A DNA stretch of 64,000 bases from Helicostylum pulchrum (GCA_025677825.1 JAIXMO010000053.1:119783-183782), one strand, 5' to 3'. Shown: positions 1-11,299, counted from the stretch's first letter. A program made the numbers and translations. Notes: generated by a model from the letters alone, not told the origin.

Positions 1-389
1 GAAGCAAAGACATCCAACTACCGTTAACAAGGAACATGAAGAATAAAAAGGCGTGTGCTCCCATTTCAGGTAAAACAAACTAGAGAAAAAGTCGTGTTTA
101 ACAAAAAAAAAAAAAATTACCCTCGGATCGTCCAAATACTTACTTGGTTCAACTTGTTACAAAGATCAATGGGGTTAATATAATCACATTCTAAATCGGA
201 AAACATAATGACCTAATAAAAGTGGAGGGTTAAGGGTAATATGTTTGTTTGCTTCTTTCGAGATTCTACAAGATGATGAGATGTATGTTATATATATAAA
301 AAAAAGGATACGAAAAAGACCATCATGAATAAGAGCAATGCAGCCATAATGACTGCAAATAAAAAGAGCATTGCTTCACCGGGCATCAT
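1..389 (-). CDS. ERV14: Cornichon/Erv14 cargo receptor (3' end outside window)
   Basis: Small polytopic ER membrane protein of the cornichon family, which loads membrane cargo into COPII vesicles at ER exit sites. Three exons are visible: 312-389, 144-212 and 1-79 (continues beyond the window). The start at 389 opens with MMPGEAMLFLFAVIMAALLL, a first membrane helix. Exon 2 gives the family hallmark FSDLECDYINPIDLCNKLN, and exon 3 continues with FVLPEMGAHAFLFFMFLVNG, matching the second helix region. Both introns have GT-AG ends and the frame is continuous (78 and 69 nt exons). The C-terminal third is missing because the window begins here. The identification rests on the strongly conserved DYxNPIDxCN segment; the precise paralogue is not determined. 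Confidence 0.9.
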
Positions 390-596
390 TTTTTTTTTAC
401 AAAGTGTATATTTTTAAATATAAAAAAGAAAGAAGAAAGAAAGACGCAAGAAAAAAAAAAAAGAATATCAGTTAAAATTTTCCTGGTTTTTTTTTTTTTT
501 TTTCGTGATACGCGCACTTTAAATCAATTGCTTGCTTGCTTGTTGTGAAAGTGTCATTTTTATTTATATGTGATATTTTTTTATAAGTTTGATTTT

Positions 597-1749
597 TTAT
601 ACAATACGCTCAAGTTCTCTAGCATAACCCAAAGTACGAGTAATGATTTGTTCTTGAGGGATTTCTACAATTGCATTGTCCTCTGAGCCGAAATAAACTT
701 TTTGTTCAGCAGGGTTCACTTTCCAACCGCGTTCAGAAGCAAAATTTAACAATTCTTCCGTATTCTTTAAAAACAACAAAGTACTGGCATCGTTTAAAGG
801 AAGATGTTCATAAGCCTTTTCACTACAGCTAGCAATTTCATGTCTAAAAAAATATTTCAAAACTTATTAGTCTTATACTTTCTTCCCTCCCTTTGTATAT
901 GCTTTTTTATACCTAATAGTACTAATCAAAATATCATAGAAAAACATAAATTCTTCTCCTTGTACTGTACTTCTTGTACTCCAGACTTTGTTATAACTAC
1001 CTTCCATCAAGAATTGTTCTAATTTTTTTTTTATATACGTGTCAATTCTCTCATTTTTTTCCTGCAGAATATAATTTTTTTCTCTGTTACTAACCTAAAT
1101 CAACAGCTTGTTTAATGAATTGGTTAGTTTGTAATTGATCAGAATCGATGGTTTCGAGTGCAGTATGGAAATCAGATAATCGGTTTTGTGATAATAAGCA
1201 AAGTAAATTAACCCCGATAAGTGGGTACATTTGAGCTGAAGGGGTAAGTACAGATCTAATCTACGTACGTCAATAAATCTATGTAATTTTTTTTACGTGT
1301 GTGCTTATCCCACTTACGCAAAATCATGATAGTATGTGTTGAGTTGTGCGATATATCTTTCGAATGATGCAATGTCCTTAATACGAATACTATAATAAGC
1401 TCCAATTTCGAGAATTTCACCTACAATAATGTTTTGTTAAATATGCAATTTATTTTTATCTTAGTAGTTAAAACTTACGTGCAGTCATCATAACCTTGAC
1501 ATCAGTCTTTCCTGCAACAGGAACAAAGGCACCAAGTTCAATCAAAGCAATCTACAATTTTTTAAAAAAAAAACTTTTCTTTCTAAATAAATAAACTTCA
1601 AATAGTGTTTTTTTTTTTTTTTTTTTGGGTTGTTCTTTTTTTACCTTGGCTTGAGTCAAGAGTTGACCAACCTTTTGAAGGTTGGGAGAAGAGCCACTCA
1701 TCTCATTTTTAAGTTGGTCACGAAGAGCATCTAACTGTTGCAAGGTCAT
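597..1749 (-). CDS. RPN12: 26S proteasome lid subunit Rpn12 (PSMD8)
   Basis: Non-ATPase subunit of the 19S regulatory particle lid, needed for lid-base joining and ubiquitin-dependent proteolysis. Six exons: 1645-1749, 1479-1551, 1318-1420, 1095-1255, 913-1018 and 597-843, totalling 264 codons plus stop. Family landmarks in order are [17 protein letters not shown] at the N-terminus, [69 protein letters not shown] and the C-terminal YARELERIV. The length is normal for the family. At exon 4 two AGs lie 5 nt apart; only the downstream one (exon end 1255) keeps the PCI-protein frame. I saw no Rpn4-type PACE element upstream. Neighbours are same-strand genes with their own promoters. Confidence 0.93.
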
Positions 1750-2673
1750 TGAAATAGGTTATAAAGGGCGTTTACAGAAAAAAAAGAAAAAAAGAAAAAG
1801 TGTGTATATAAAAGGGACGCGCATGCAATTTAGGAATCCAAACAGGCTACGTAATCAGAAAAAAGTCACAGTATAGGCGGAGTTGTCAACCCCTTCCTTT
1901 CTTCCTTCTTCTTCTGCACAAAGTTCCAGAAACTGTTATGGTCTAAATAATAAAAAAAAAAAGGGGTCCTGTTTGAACTTGCTTTATAATTTATATTAAC
2001 GTAAAAAAAAAAAAGGTAATTTGTATATAACTATGCCTTATGTAATGCTTATTAAAAAAAAAAAGCTAATTAAATAGATTGAAGGCAAATATCGTTTACT
2101 TTTTGTGTCTGCAGTGAATTTATACAGTAAACCGAAACGACTTGATTCCTACCCTTTAAACAGTTGTTTTCTTTTCTAGTGTGTGTGTATACAAATTTTT
2201 TTTTTTTTCTCTTTTTGCAAATAATCAAGTATAATAGTTATGTATTTAGTAATAATAAATCGTTATAGAACGGGGTCGTAACGTGCGTAATAGTTTATAC
2301 TTATGCAAGTAAACAAAGGGGTGGTGTACTATGTATTTGACATATCTGAAGGGGAATTTTTGTTTACTTTACATAAAAAAGTGTGTGTACCTCATCTGAA
2401 CTTTGTCACACTATAATTTTTCGTTTTAGGATGTATGTTATGATGATGAAAGTCAGATGATAAAAAGCAGACTAACTGTATGATAAATGACGATTGCTTT
2501 AAAGCTAAATTTATAAATCCTTTCTTTTTTTTATTAGTGGGAAAAAAAGTACTTATGTGTATGTGTGTATATATCGCTATTAGTGTATGTGTAAGTGAGG
2601 GGGGGAATAGTAAAAATATAGAGTAAGAAGAAAAAAAAGTATATATATATATATATCATATAATAAAAAGGGA
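1750..2673. other. Intergenic region upstream of RPN12
   Basis: About 0.9 kb between the RPN12 start and the stop of the next minus-strand gene. It contains poly-A/T runs, an (AT)n tract near 2640-2656 and no convincing open frame or RNA gene. It presumably holds the RPN12 promoter and the terminator of the TVP38-like gene. Confidence 0.6.
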
Positions 2674-3717
2674 TTAAGACAAGTCGCTAGTATTAGGTAC
2701 TCTAGAATAACCATTGCTGTTAGTTAGTTCAAGGTCTTCAGCAAGAGTTTTCTCTAAATCGACATCCAATACGGGAGGAAGACCCATTATTTGCCTTGTC
2801 CATTGTTGAATTGCTTTACCCCAGATGACTGGCACGAGGGAAATAAAGGATACAATTAAGAGTTTGATGATGAGTGATACAGATACGATATCGGAGGTAG
2901 ACGTGAGGTCACCTAAAACATCACCGGCCTGCGAACAAATAAAATTGTACGGCATCGAACCAAAGAAAGTCGACCAAAAGAATGGAGAGACAGGGATATC
3001 AAGTAAAGGTGAAACCAAGTTAATAAACCAGTAAGGTGAAAAGGGGAATAATCTAGCAAACAATAACCACCAAAATAACCCACCACTTTGTCTCTCTTGT
3101 TCAAGTTGACGGTTTAAAGGTTCGGCCTTACGAGCAAACCAAGGAACTCGGATGAGTGGTTCACCCACTAAAATAGCCAATCCGTAGGCTAAAGTAGCTC
3201 CAGCAGCAGTTAATAAACTCGTCCAGATAGTTCCCATGGTTATACCATACAGATAGCCAGCCAATAAATTCAACAAGACAGAACCAGGAATTGAAAATGC
3301 TTGCTGCCACAGGTACAATACGGCAAATACAATAGTAACTGAACCGTAACCCGTCCAACTGTTTGAAATTAAATCTTCTAATTGTAACGATGTTTGTTGC
3401 ACGTCTTCCAACGTACGAGGTAACCCAATATCAAGCACAACATGAGCCAAGGAAATGGTAAATACAAGTGAAATCAGTCCAATAAAAATAAAAAGTATTA
3501 AACGAGGTAATAATTGTTTCCAGGTCGGTGCGGATGCCTTGAGATTGTCTGGATCCTCTTCTTCTCTATAAATAACTTCATCTTCCACTTGTTGTCCTAA
3601 TAACGTATCTTGTTGTTGTGGGATATCAAAGTCACTGAAATCGACATTATAGTTGTTGCCTACGTAATAATCTGTAGCAGGCGCTGTATTGGTTTTATGT
3701 AAATGTTTATAATCCAT
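2674..3717 (-). CDS. TVP38/TMEM41-type VTT (DedA-like) membrane protein
   Basis: Intronless 347-residue polytopic membrane protein of the VTT/SNARE-associated Golgi family (TVP38/TMEM41/TMEM64). Known members act in Golgi/ER membranes, and TMEM41B/VMP1 relatives are lipid scramblases. An upstream in-frame Met at 3771 would add a low-complexity Phe-rich stretch encoded by A/T runs, so the start is placed at 3717 (MDYKHLHKTNTAPATDYY). About 80 acidic or polar residues precede the first helix (LILFIFIGLISLVFTISLA). The VTT core follows: FSIPGSVLLNLLAGYLYG, then GEPLIRVPWFARKAEPLN and FARLFPFSPYWFINLVSPLL, a signature with the family's conserved arginine. The C-terminal ~45 residues are cytosolic. 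The exact orthologue (TVP38 or TMEM41) is not settled. Confidence 0.85.
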   Translation of the reverse strand: MDYKHLHKTNTAPATDYYVGNNYNVDFSDFDIPQQQDTLLGQQVEDEVIYREEEDPDNLKASAPTWKQLLPRLILFIFIGLISLVFTISLAHVVLDIGLPRTLEDVQQTSLQLEDLISNSWTGYGSVTIVFAVLYLWQQAFSIPGSVLLNLLAGYLYGITMGTIWTSLLTAAGATLAYGLAILVGEPLIRVPWFARKAEPLNRQLEQERQSGGLFWWLLFARLFPFSPYWFINLVSPLLDIPVSPFFWSTFFGSMPYNFICSQAGDVLGDLTSTSDIVSVSLIIKLLIVSFISLVPVIWGKAIQQWTRQIMGLPPVLDVDLEKTLAEDLELTNSNGYSRVPNTSDLS

Positions 3718-5799
3718 ATAAAAAAAAAAAGAGAGAGAAAAAAAGATTAAAAAGAAAAAAAGAGAACACAAGAAAAAAGAAAAGAAATCTTATATACCGA
3801 AAAAAAAAAAAAAAAAGGTTAAAAAACTCGTCCAATCAAAAAAATTTATTCGATTATTTCTGTTCTTTTTTTTTTTCTAAAAAAAAAAGGGCCGCCCGAA
3901 TTCCCTTTTCCCCCATTTTCGGATGCACCGCAAAAACTGTTAGTGTCGTCCTATTAGAAGCTATTTGCTTTCTCGCCCGCAAATTCCACCGAAATTTGCG
4001 AGGTTTTATAGAAGTAACAATTACAAGAAAGCACAGCTGCTGTAAAAGAAAAAGAAAAAGAAAGAATAAAGTTTAAACCTGGGATTACACGAACCCATTT
4101 TAATTAAAATCTCTTGGCTGACTCGTGTATACCATCGTATCTGAAAACGTTTAAAAAACCGAATTCCAGCACAGATTTTTTGGTATCTTTTTTTCAAAAC
4201 GTTATCACGACATATTAAGGTTATATATTCCCGACGGATGAAAATAAATAAAATATATTCTGTATAATTATTGTGAAACTGTCATAAATAGCTATTAAAA
4301 CCACTAGCAGAAAAAAAAAATATATAATCTCTAGAATAAAAAAATAAAAAAAGTCTATTAATAAGTTCTGCATATTATGTGTTTATACACATGTGGGGGC
4401 AAAGACATGGATCTCGTTAGAATTTGGCTTCTATATCACAATATAGTAACAACAGATGAATAGTTGCTCGTTTATCATTGATATGTAGCTTTTTTTTTCA
4501 CTGATTAAAAACTGCATTTATTTATAACGGTAAGAAAATACAAAAAAGATGGGTGGTGCATCGAAAAAAAAATATATCTCCCTCCCCCCGTCCCCTTTTA
4601 TTTCTCCCACATTACGCTATAAACTAACCTGAAGAGTAAGGAAAATGTTTGTGCTTTTTGCCTAAAAAAAAAAGGTCCAGAATCATGTAACGGGAACCGG
4701 TCCACCGGTTTAATCGGCTTGGCCCTTTTGTCGGTAGGTGTAAAACATCCCCCAATTTGATTCCGCTTGCCAAAATAATCCTTGTCTTTTTTTTTTCCAA
4801 CTCCATGAGCGAAGGTTCCGGTTTCTATCAAGGTTTCTATCTTAGTGTAATCGATAAAGTTCAAGTAAAAAAGAATCGCTATTGTTCAAAAGTGAGAATG
4901 CTTTTTTTTTGCAAAGACTACCTTGTGTTTTTTTCTGTGTACCTGAATATTATAAATAAATTAAAATGTAACAAACACGACAATTGATTTCGACTTGGCC
5001 AATGATTTATACATTTACCTTCTCGTCCTTCTCTTTTTCTTTTTTTTTTTGCCCCAAGTCTAGGTTTAGGCTTTCGTAATCTGTCTTCTTTTTTTTTCAT
5101 TAATAAAAACTTGATCTTCTTTTTTTTTATATGTCACGCGTTTCACATTTACTTTTGAACAGATCAGTTTTTTTTTCTATGCGTAAAAAGGAAAGGCCCT
5201 TCCTCTCTTCTGATTAGTGATAAATTGTTATATGTCTTCAGTTTATAACAAGTGATTAATAGAGTACTTTATCAGAATAGGTATGACATTCAAGGCTTTA
5301 TAGTTTCTATTGTAGCTCTACTTATTCTGCTGCATAATGCCAGTATAAAAAAACAGTCTTTTGATAATACACATATTATGCGTACGTTATCTTTTTAAAA
5401 CAAAGTAGATGGTTGAGTAACGTCAGAATCTCGGTGGCGTTTAAACTAGATGTGTGCAGAGTTTGCTTTTCGGCGCCTTAACCAAATACTTTTTTGATTG
5501 CTAAACCCGAACTTGGTATTTTTATTTATTTCTGATCAATCTTCAATTCTGTAAAAAGACGTCTAGTTTAAACAATGAATAATATTTTATTTTATATTTT
5601 ATTTCACTAGGATTTAATCATTGAAGCTTAAAGAAACGAAGATACCACCCTTTAATAGTCGCATGCCCATCCTCTATTTTCCCGTACGGCGTTTATTTTT
5701 TAAATTCTTCTACGTCGCTACGATTATTTCAGTCATCAGATTCATAGCCATAGCCATGAAGAAAATATGCAGTCCTACATTCTTTCTGCATAAAATGGT
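3718..5799. other. Gene-poor intergenic region
   Basis: About 2.1 kb with no supported gene. Open frames here are short, rich in Lys/Phe from homopolymer runs, and show no motif or splice pattern. I looked for tRNA-like GGTTCRA loops and found none. The first part holds long A/T runs that may belong to the promoter of the TVP38-like gene. Confidence 0.5.
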
Positions 5800-6825
5800 T
5801 TAGGTTTTTTTCGTAAAAGATGCTTTATCTTGACTCAAATAACCAACTCCTTCGTCGTAAATGTATTTTACCTCGAAATTGTCCATTTTAGCTGTACAAT
5901 TCTTAATTTCATTGAACAACTCTTCCGCCTCTTTATCCGAATATGCATCTGATCTGACCATCCTAATATTTAACCGGAGATTGCGTACTCGATTTACTCG
6001 TCTAAGGACGTAACGTAATGAATTTAAATCCATACCACCTGTATGTAAGTTCAATTTAACCAGATTCCAGTAATCTATAGGTTCCGTCGAGTCCAAATCA
6101 TCGGATTCCGTTACTCCCGTTCCGTACTCTAATTTAAGTTCTTGCAATTAAGGAGCTGCTTCAAACATTTGACTATAGCTGAAAGCAGGGCAACCAAACG
6201 ATTTCGTTATAGCTTGAAAATTAGTTAATACCGGAAAGAGCGAAAGAAATTCTAGAAAGCTATATTTCTTAAGAATGTCTTCCAAACAATAGATTCGTAA
6301 ATCTGTAATTGTTGCTTTAAACCGAATAATAGCTTCTACTTAAGCCTTTCGAGACCTGGGAGTCCAATATACGTCAGAAATAGTAATATTTTGAAGCTCG
6401 GGGAATTTACCTTTCACGTTTACCAAATGTCTTAACTATACCAACAAGTTATAAACGCGATAAAAGTGAACCGAGGTCAAGTTTGGACACATCTTTGGAA
6501 GTTTTCTAAATTTAGCACCGAGTTTTGGTGAGTTGGGTACATCTCGACTGGTACATAACCTTATGGTTGTTACTTTTTCGGACAGGTCAAACATATCACT
6601 ATAATATAGTCTCTCCAAGTCGTGTTCATCGACACGAATCGTAAGGCCAGGACCTAATGTATATTGTGCCGCCATAGACCATGATTTACAGGCTAGTAAA
6701 CAGGCCCTGAGATCTCGTTTCTGAAAATAGGTTTCTTTGTCTTCAAGCAAGTATAGTTTCGAGGCGTATTTGAATATTATTTTTAATACTTCGAATGGTA
6801 ACCGATTATTCGAAACGTATGACAT
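5800..6825 (-). pseudogene. F-box/LRR-like protein pseudogene (three in-frame stops)
   Basis: A single minus-strand frame runs from ATG at 6825 to a stop at 5800. It starts MSYVSNNRLPFEVLKIIFKY, an F-box (LPxEVLxxIF), followed by ACLLACKSWSMAAQYTL, the F-box end. The remainder looks like the leucine-rich ligand part common in Mucoromycota F-box families (FPELQNITISDVYW, ELKLEYG, NLVKLNLHTGGMDLNSLRYV). Within the ~340 codons there are three nonsense codons (one TAG, two TAA), but the frame never shifts and the protein signal continues on both sides of each stop. An intact relative would be an SCF substrate adaptor. The 5' end lies ~100 bp from foldback-element copy 1. Confidence 0.75.
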
Positions 6826-6921
6826 GGCAATAAGGATAAAAAAGTGTGTCAGAAAAATGAACGACTTCCCCCACTTTAACGTGTCACAACGGCAGGAACA
6901 TAATGAGGCTTATTTGCGACT

Positions 6922-8846
6922 TGAAGGTGCTCGATTTAAGGGTAGGTATCTATTTAAGGGTGTATTTCTCCAGGTCCTCCGCTTTAACGCCACTATTTAA
7001 CACTGCTCAATTTAACGGTGGAATTCAACTTTAAAAAACTACTAAATATATAAAAAGTCTTGTGTATTATCGATCGAAGTTATTCATAAAACAAACGAAT
7101 ACTAACCAAACTAATTACTGCCATAAAGAAAAAAAAACTCACTGAGATACCTGAGTTCGAATAATCGCTCATATAAGAAATCACTGCTAAAATTAGCAGT
7201 TATAATAAATATTGGTTTTTATTTTTTAAAGAAACAGGAAACGCTTTTTGGACCCAGGTTTTATAATACAAAATAGTCGTTTTAACTATATCTTTGATAA
7301 AAAAATTAAAAACGAACGTTTTTGTTTTTTTTTTTTTTCGATTTTCATTTTTGGGTGTCAACCCCTTTTGTGTTTTTGTAGTTATTTTATATTTACTTCG
7401 GATCCAATTTGTCTATCTTTGTGGAAAAAATTTGCATGGTATAGCACTTTTTTAGACGCTTCTAATCCATTTTAAATCATATTTTTAGTGCAAAAACTGA
7501 AAGAGTAATCGCTGTTTTAGACGTTTTTTTTTTTTTGGGTAAAAAAATACACTTTTAGTGTAACATCGTGTAACCATTTTCAGAGCTTCGCGATTACATA
7601 AAATATAGTTTTTTATTACCGTGTTTGGTTATAGGACCGAGTGTAGATATTCAAAAACTATATATTGAATGTTTATAAATAAAAGTGCTACGTCTAAAAC
7701 TGGGCGATAAAACGCGCTTTAAAGAATTCGCTAATTTAAGGACCGCTTAACCCAAATTTTAGCGAGAAAAAAAACATCTAAAACAGCGATTACTCGTTCA
7801 ATATTTTTATTAAAAATATAATTTTAAATGTATTAGATGCGCCTAAAAGAGCACTTTATTATAATTGTTTTTTTCACAAAAAAAGGCAAAGTAAATATTG
7901 AGTAATTTTAAAATAAACACAAAACTCAAAAGGGGTTGACCCCCAAAAATGACCAACAGAAAAAAAAGTGAAAAAAATTGAAAAAGATATAAAACAACAG
8001 ACCGTTTTAAGTATTTGATATTAAAACCAACATTTGAACGACTAACTTTTACTAATATACTTGGACAAAAGAAATATTTCCTGATGTTTGATTATACAAT
8101 GAAAACACCTTATTTCGATCACCGAAAATGCCCTTTTTTAGAAGTTACCTCTAAACCTTTACTTAAAAACACGCGTTTTTAAGAGAATAATGGATAAACA
8201 ATAATAAATTGTATTACTTTAAATAGTTCTTAATCTTTTCCAGGTTATTTCACAAGAAAACAGGATATGTATCTTTCTCTTCAAGAGCTCAAACATTAGA
8301 ATCATTTTAAATTCTCTTAAACTTTTTCTTGCTGTCAATTAAGAAATTGCAGAGCTACTTATTAGAGTACCGCATAACAATACATTTAAAAACATCTAGC
8401 AATAATATATAGGAATAAAAGGTATCTTTGTACTCACTTTGTTTGGTTTATACTGCTTCCCTTCTTAATTTTTCATCGCTTAACAGCCCTCCGTATTTAA
8501 TCATTTTTCTTAGTTAATTTTCTATCGATTTACTGCTGATAGGCACTCCATTCAAGTCTAAAATTATTGCCTTCTTATTTTAACTACTTTGTAAGATTTA
8601 CTTCATTATCCTCTCTCTATCAGTTTGATTAGTATCCCTTTGTTTTATGAGTAACATCGATTTATAATACACTTTTGAAAACTAGATGCTTTTATGTAAA
8701 TTAAATAAGACTAACTATCACTTTTAAGTTTATAGTGGTGATAGAGGTGTTAAATCACGGGACCGAAGATGTTCTGGAAGAAACCCACTCTTAAAACGAT
8801 TCTACCCTTAAATCAGGTCACCTCTAAATAGAACCGCTACTGTAGA
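6922..8846 (+). mobile_element. TIR element with internal foldback, copy 1
   Basis: About 1.9 kb, related to copies at 26083-27890 (inverted) and 35947-37234. The right end, read inward on the minus strand, begins CAGTAGCGGTTCTATTTA. The left end (~6930) carries the related GCTCGATTTAAGGGTAGG. Terminal repeats are roughly 200 bp and degenerate, with shared words such as TTCTCCAG/TTCTTCCAG and TCATAAAACAAA. Inside, a left arm (~7215-7530) and right arm (~7775-8095) are imperfect inverted copies around a ~240-bp centre. Both contain GGTCAACCCCTTTTG and GTAATCGCTGTTTTAGA. No transposase is encoded; the small frames (such as 7248-7475) are conserved only as DNA. The left boundary is uncertain by tens of bases. 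Confidence 0.75.
7215..8095. repeat. Inner inverted-repeat arms (foldback) of copy 1
   Basis: The arm at ~7215-7530 and the reverse complement of ~7775-8095 align across about 300 bp. Shared words in order are CAGGAAA, TAGTCGTT, CATTTTTGGG, GTCAACCCCTTTTG, AGCACTTTTTTAG/GTGCTCTTTTAG and GTAATCGCTGTTTTAGA. A transcript through this unit could fold into a long imperfect hairpin with a loop of about 240 nt. The same architecture recurs in the other two copies. Confidence 0.7.
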
Positions 8847-8877
8847 CCGTGTATTAAGAATTCCCAAAAAAATTAAT

Positions 8878-8965
8878 ATAATGCGCGAAAAGTGTGAAAA
8901 GACGAGAATGAAAAAGAGTGTAAAAGAGGCAATAAAAAAAAGGGTTTGGCAGAGTCATGTATATA
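8878..8965 (+). repeat. Short linker repeat shared with 28115-28205
   Basis: The word GTGTGAAAAGACGAGAAT, followed by AAAAAGAGT, GTAAAAGAG and GGCAGAGTCA, occurs here. It recurs in reverse complement at ~28115-28205. In both places it lies just outside the E1 end of a foldback element and on the side of an acidic-gene copy. Confidence 0.7.
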
Positions 8966-10137
8966 TAAAATGATTTACACTCAAGTTTGAGAAGCTTAAG
9001 AGTAAAAGCGCTTTTATTTATTGCGTAATATTATATATGATAAAAAAATATACATGGTAATGGGGTTTTTCATCAAGTTTTTGTTATGTAAAAGAGAATA
9101 ATATATTATTTTGTAACAAATCCGGGGAAGATTTTTTTTTGAACAAATCAGGAATAATTTTTTTTTTTAAAAACAAATCTATAAAAGATTTATGCTGAAA
9201 ATCTTGAGAGGATTTTTTTTGGGCGAGAAAGATTCAGCTTTGGCTTGGGACAAATCTTTTAAAGTAATCAATGGCCTTTTGTTAGCGCTTTGGCGGAAGG
9301 CTTGTATCCTTGAACCCTACAGATAAATCATCATGTTCAATAAAACTCCATGAATTGTCAATAGTTATTGCAGGTGAATATTCGGTTTCATCTTCAGACA
9401 AGATATCTGTGCCGGAATCTTCATTATCTGTATCATATTCATCAATGTAAACGGACAACACATTTTTGTCATATTCGTCACTCTCCGTGTCATATTCGTC
9501 AATAAAATAGTATTCATCGTCTTCATCATCGTCTTCATCATTCTCCAAGTCATTTTCGTCAATATAATAATATGTATCATCTTCATCATCGTCTTCATCA
9601 TTCATCATGTCATATTCATCATCATCAAATGAACTGGTATTTTTTGGTTGTTTTGAGCAGATTAGGTTTACGAGGACGAAAATTCCGCACGCGAAAGAAT
9701 CAGCAATGTCATTGGTTAGTGTTTTCAAATGCTCCTTTGGTAAAAATATATGCATGCTAGATGCTACGACAGGTGGATAACGTAACTTTAAGTCGGATTC
9801 ATTTTCATATCGTACATGTTGGTGTGCATTGTAACCACTGTCACGAGCTTGGTAATTCTTGAACGAATCCTTCAAGTTTTTAAAGAATCCATATAAATAA
9901 TTAAGAACCCATATTAACTTTTTATATAAAAGAGAAAAAAAAGAAGTTTGCGCTTTAAAATAAGTTGATGTTTAAAAAGAATCAGTTGTAAAGTAGGATA
10001 GAGGTGATTATGGTAATGATAGTTAAAATAAAAAGCGAAAAAGAAAAAGATACCTGGTTTTTTTTTACCTTGTATTTATTCAAAAAAAAAAAATTAACCG
10101 TCAAAGAGAATACTGATAAAGTAGCTTACTCCTGTAA
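8965..10137 (-). repeat. Duplicated block A (acidic gene with flanks)
   Basis: Homologous in inverted orientation to ~11300-12600. The upstream flank shares TAAGCTACTTTATCA, TTTGACGGTTAA, GAATAAATACAAGGTAAAAA and AAAGCGCAAACTTCTTTT with block C. The downstream flank (AGAGTAAAAGCGCTTTTATT, TATACATGGTAATGGG) is shared with block B at ~30310-30430. Blocks A and C thus form a head-to-head inverted duplication with a ~1.1-kb centre. Confidence 0.75.
9282..9912 (-). pseudogene. Acidic YIDEYD-repeat protein, copy A (start region frameshifted)
   Basis: Unknown family, paralogous to copy C (11569-12310) and copy B (30561-31102). The open frame gives KDSFKNYQARDSGYNAHQHV, then DIADSFACGIFVLVNLIC, then a long Asp/Glu-rich stretch with three YxIDExD units ~20-25 residues apart, ending TIDNSWSFIEHDD and a stop. 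That frame has no ATG upstream. The ATG homologous to copy C's start (9912) reads MGS then stop, because 2 nt present in copy C are missing just after it. Homology to the basic C-terminal tail of copy C continues below 9282 to about 9200, with further stops. A promoter-like TATATAAA precedes the lost start. Not recognised; no function is proposed. Confidence 0.65.
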
Positions 10138-11299
10138 GTCCAAGTAAAAGCTTAACCACAGGACCGGTACTTGGTCCCAAAAGCAATACCTGCAAATAAA
10201 AACAAATAAACGTAAACTAATGAGATATAACAGAAGATCGGCCTGCTGTTTGTGTTTCAGATTGTTAAAGGGTGTTTTTTCACAACTTTTTTTTTTCCTT
10301 TTAGTACAGAGTAAACAAATGATGCAAAATTTACAAGTTCAGACAAAGTTTTTTAAACGGACGAAAAAATAAGTACTACGTATCTTCTATTATAGCACCA
10401 GTATTAACATAATACATTTACCATCTACATTCTAAATAGATGATAAAAAAAGTGACAGGTGTCATAAATAAAAAAAAGTATAACAAAGTATTGGGTACGC
10501 AAAAAAAAAGTCTGTGTGTAAGTCATATCAACAAGTAATTAAACTGCCTTTTTATTTATGGTAATTGTGTCATATGTATTTCACTAATTGTGTCATCGCT
10601 ATATCTAGAAAAATGTTCTTTAATTTGCGCCAAATAAACAATCATGCAAAAAAAGGGAGAGTAGTACAAACTAGAGTTACTTTTTTTTTTTTTTTTTTTT
10701 TTTTTACTCTCTTCATCTTCATGTTTATTAGTCCTTCTCTCAGAAGCGCCATAACCATTTCTATTCGATATAAGATGATGGGGTGAAACTACTCGAGTAA
10801 GTACGAAAAAATAAGGGAGTGAAAGCATTTAAAGTTAATAAAAAATAAATAAACATGCAAATTTATTTGCTTCATATCTAAAAATCTTGTCAAGCACTTT
10901 CCCTCAATTGATCTTGTAAATATAAACAAAAACGACCTCGAGGGAGTATGCTTCTTTTTATTGGATACTTCTATTTACACCCTTTTTTTCTCTGTTAAGA
11001 AGAATATACCCTTTTATTTTATATGTATAAAAAAAATACTGCTCAAGTATTTTTATATCTGGATATAATTATTCCGTCTACTGTACTGTAACAGATATTT
11101 TTTAAGAATAAAAGTTCTGTATACCAGTATTAATAATACTTTGACAGCTGTAATTATGCAATATGTACGTGAAAAAAAATACTTGCCAAAGAGCATCCTT
11201 AGTTACAAGGGTTTTCAAATCACGAGCTTTGTGTCCTACAGTTTTATAAATAAATATTACAGGTGTTTACTTTCCAGAACGTTCTCACAAAAAGGCGTA
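10138..11299. other. Centre of the head-to-head duplication
   Basis: About 1.2 kb with no supported gene. On the minus strand a frame after a TTTGCAG acceptor (10190 down to ~10094) reads VLLLGPSTGPVVKLLLGLTG and ends SYFISILFDG before a stop. It looks like a last exon with a membrane segment, but I could not find upstream exons. A 26-T run lies at ~10681-10705. The words ACCAGTATTAATAATACTTTGACAG near 11122 recur in reverse complement near 31560. Confidence 0.4.

Noticed and set aside
4598..4987. Overlapping short frames on both strands near 4.6-5.0 kb
   Set aside because: Dominated by Lys/Phe runs. They look like chance openings in A/T-rich DNA with no conserved domain.
5800..6825. Stop-codon reassignment (TAA/TAG read as Gln)
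   Set aside because: All housekeeping genes in the window end normally at TAA/TAG/TGA and use no internal stops, so nonsense mutation of a pseudogene is simpler.
7248..7475. Conserved 75-codon frame in foldback copies 1 and 2 as a gene
   Set aside because: The frame is Phe-rich, lies inside one inverted-repeat arm and contains DNA palindrome words. Conservation is explained by the repeat itself, and copy 3 does not keep the frame.
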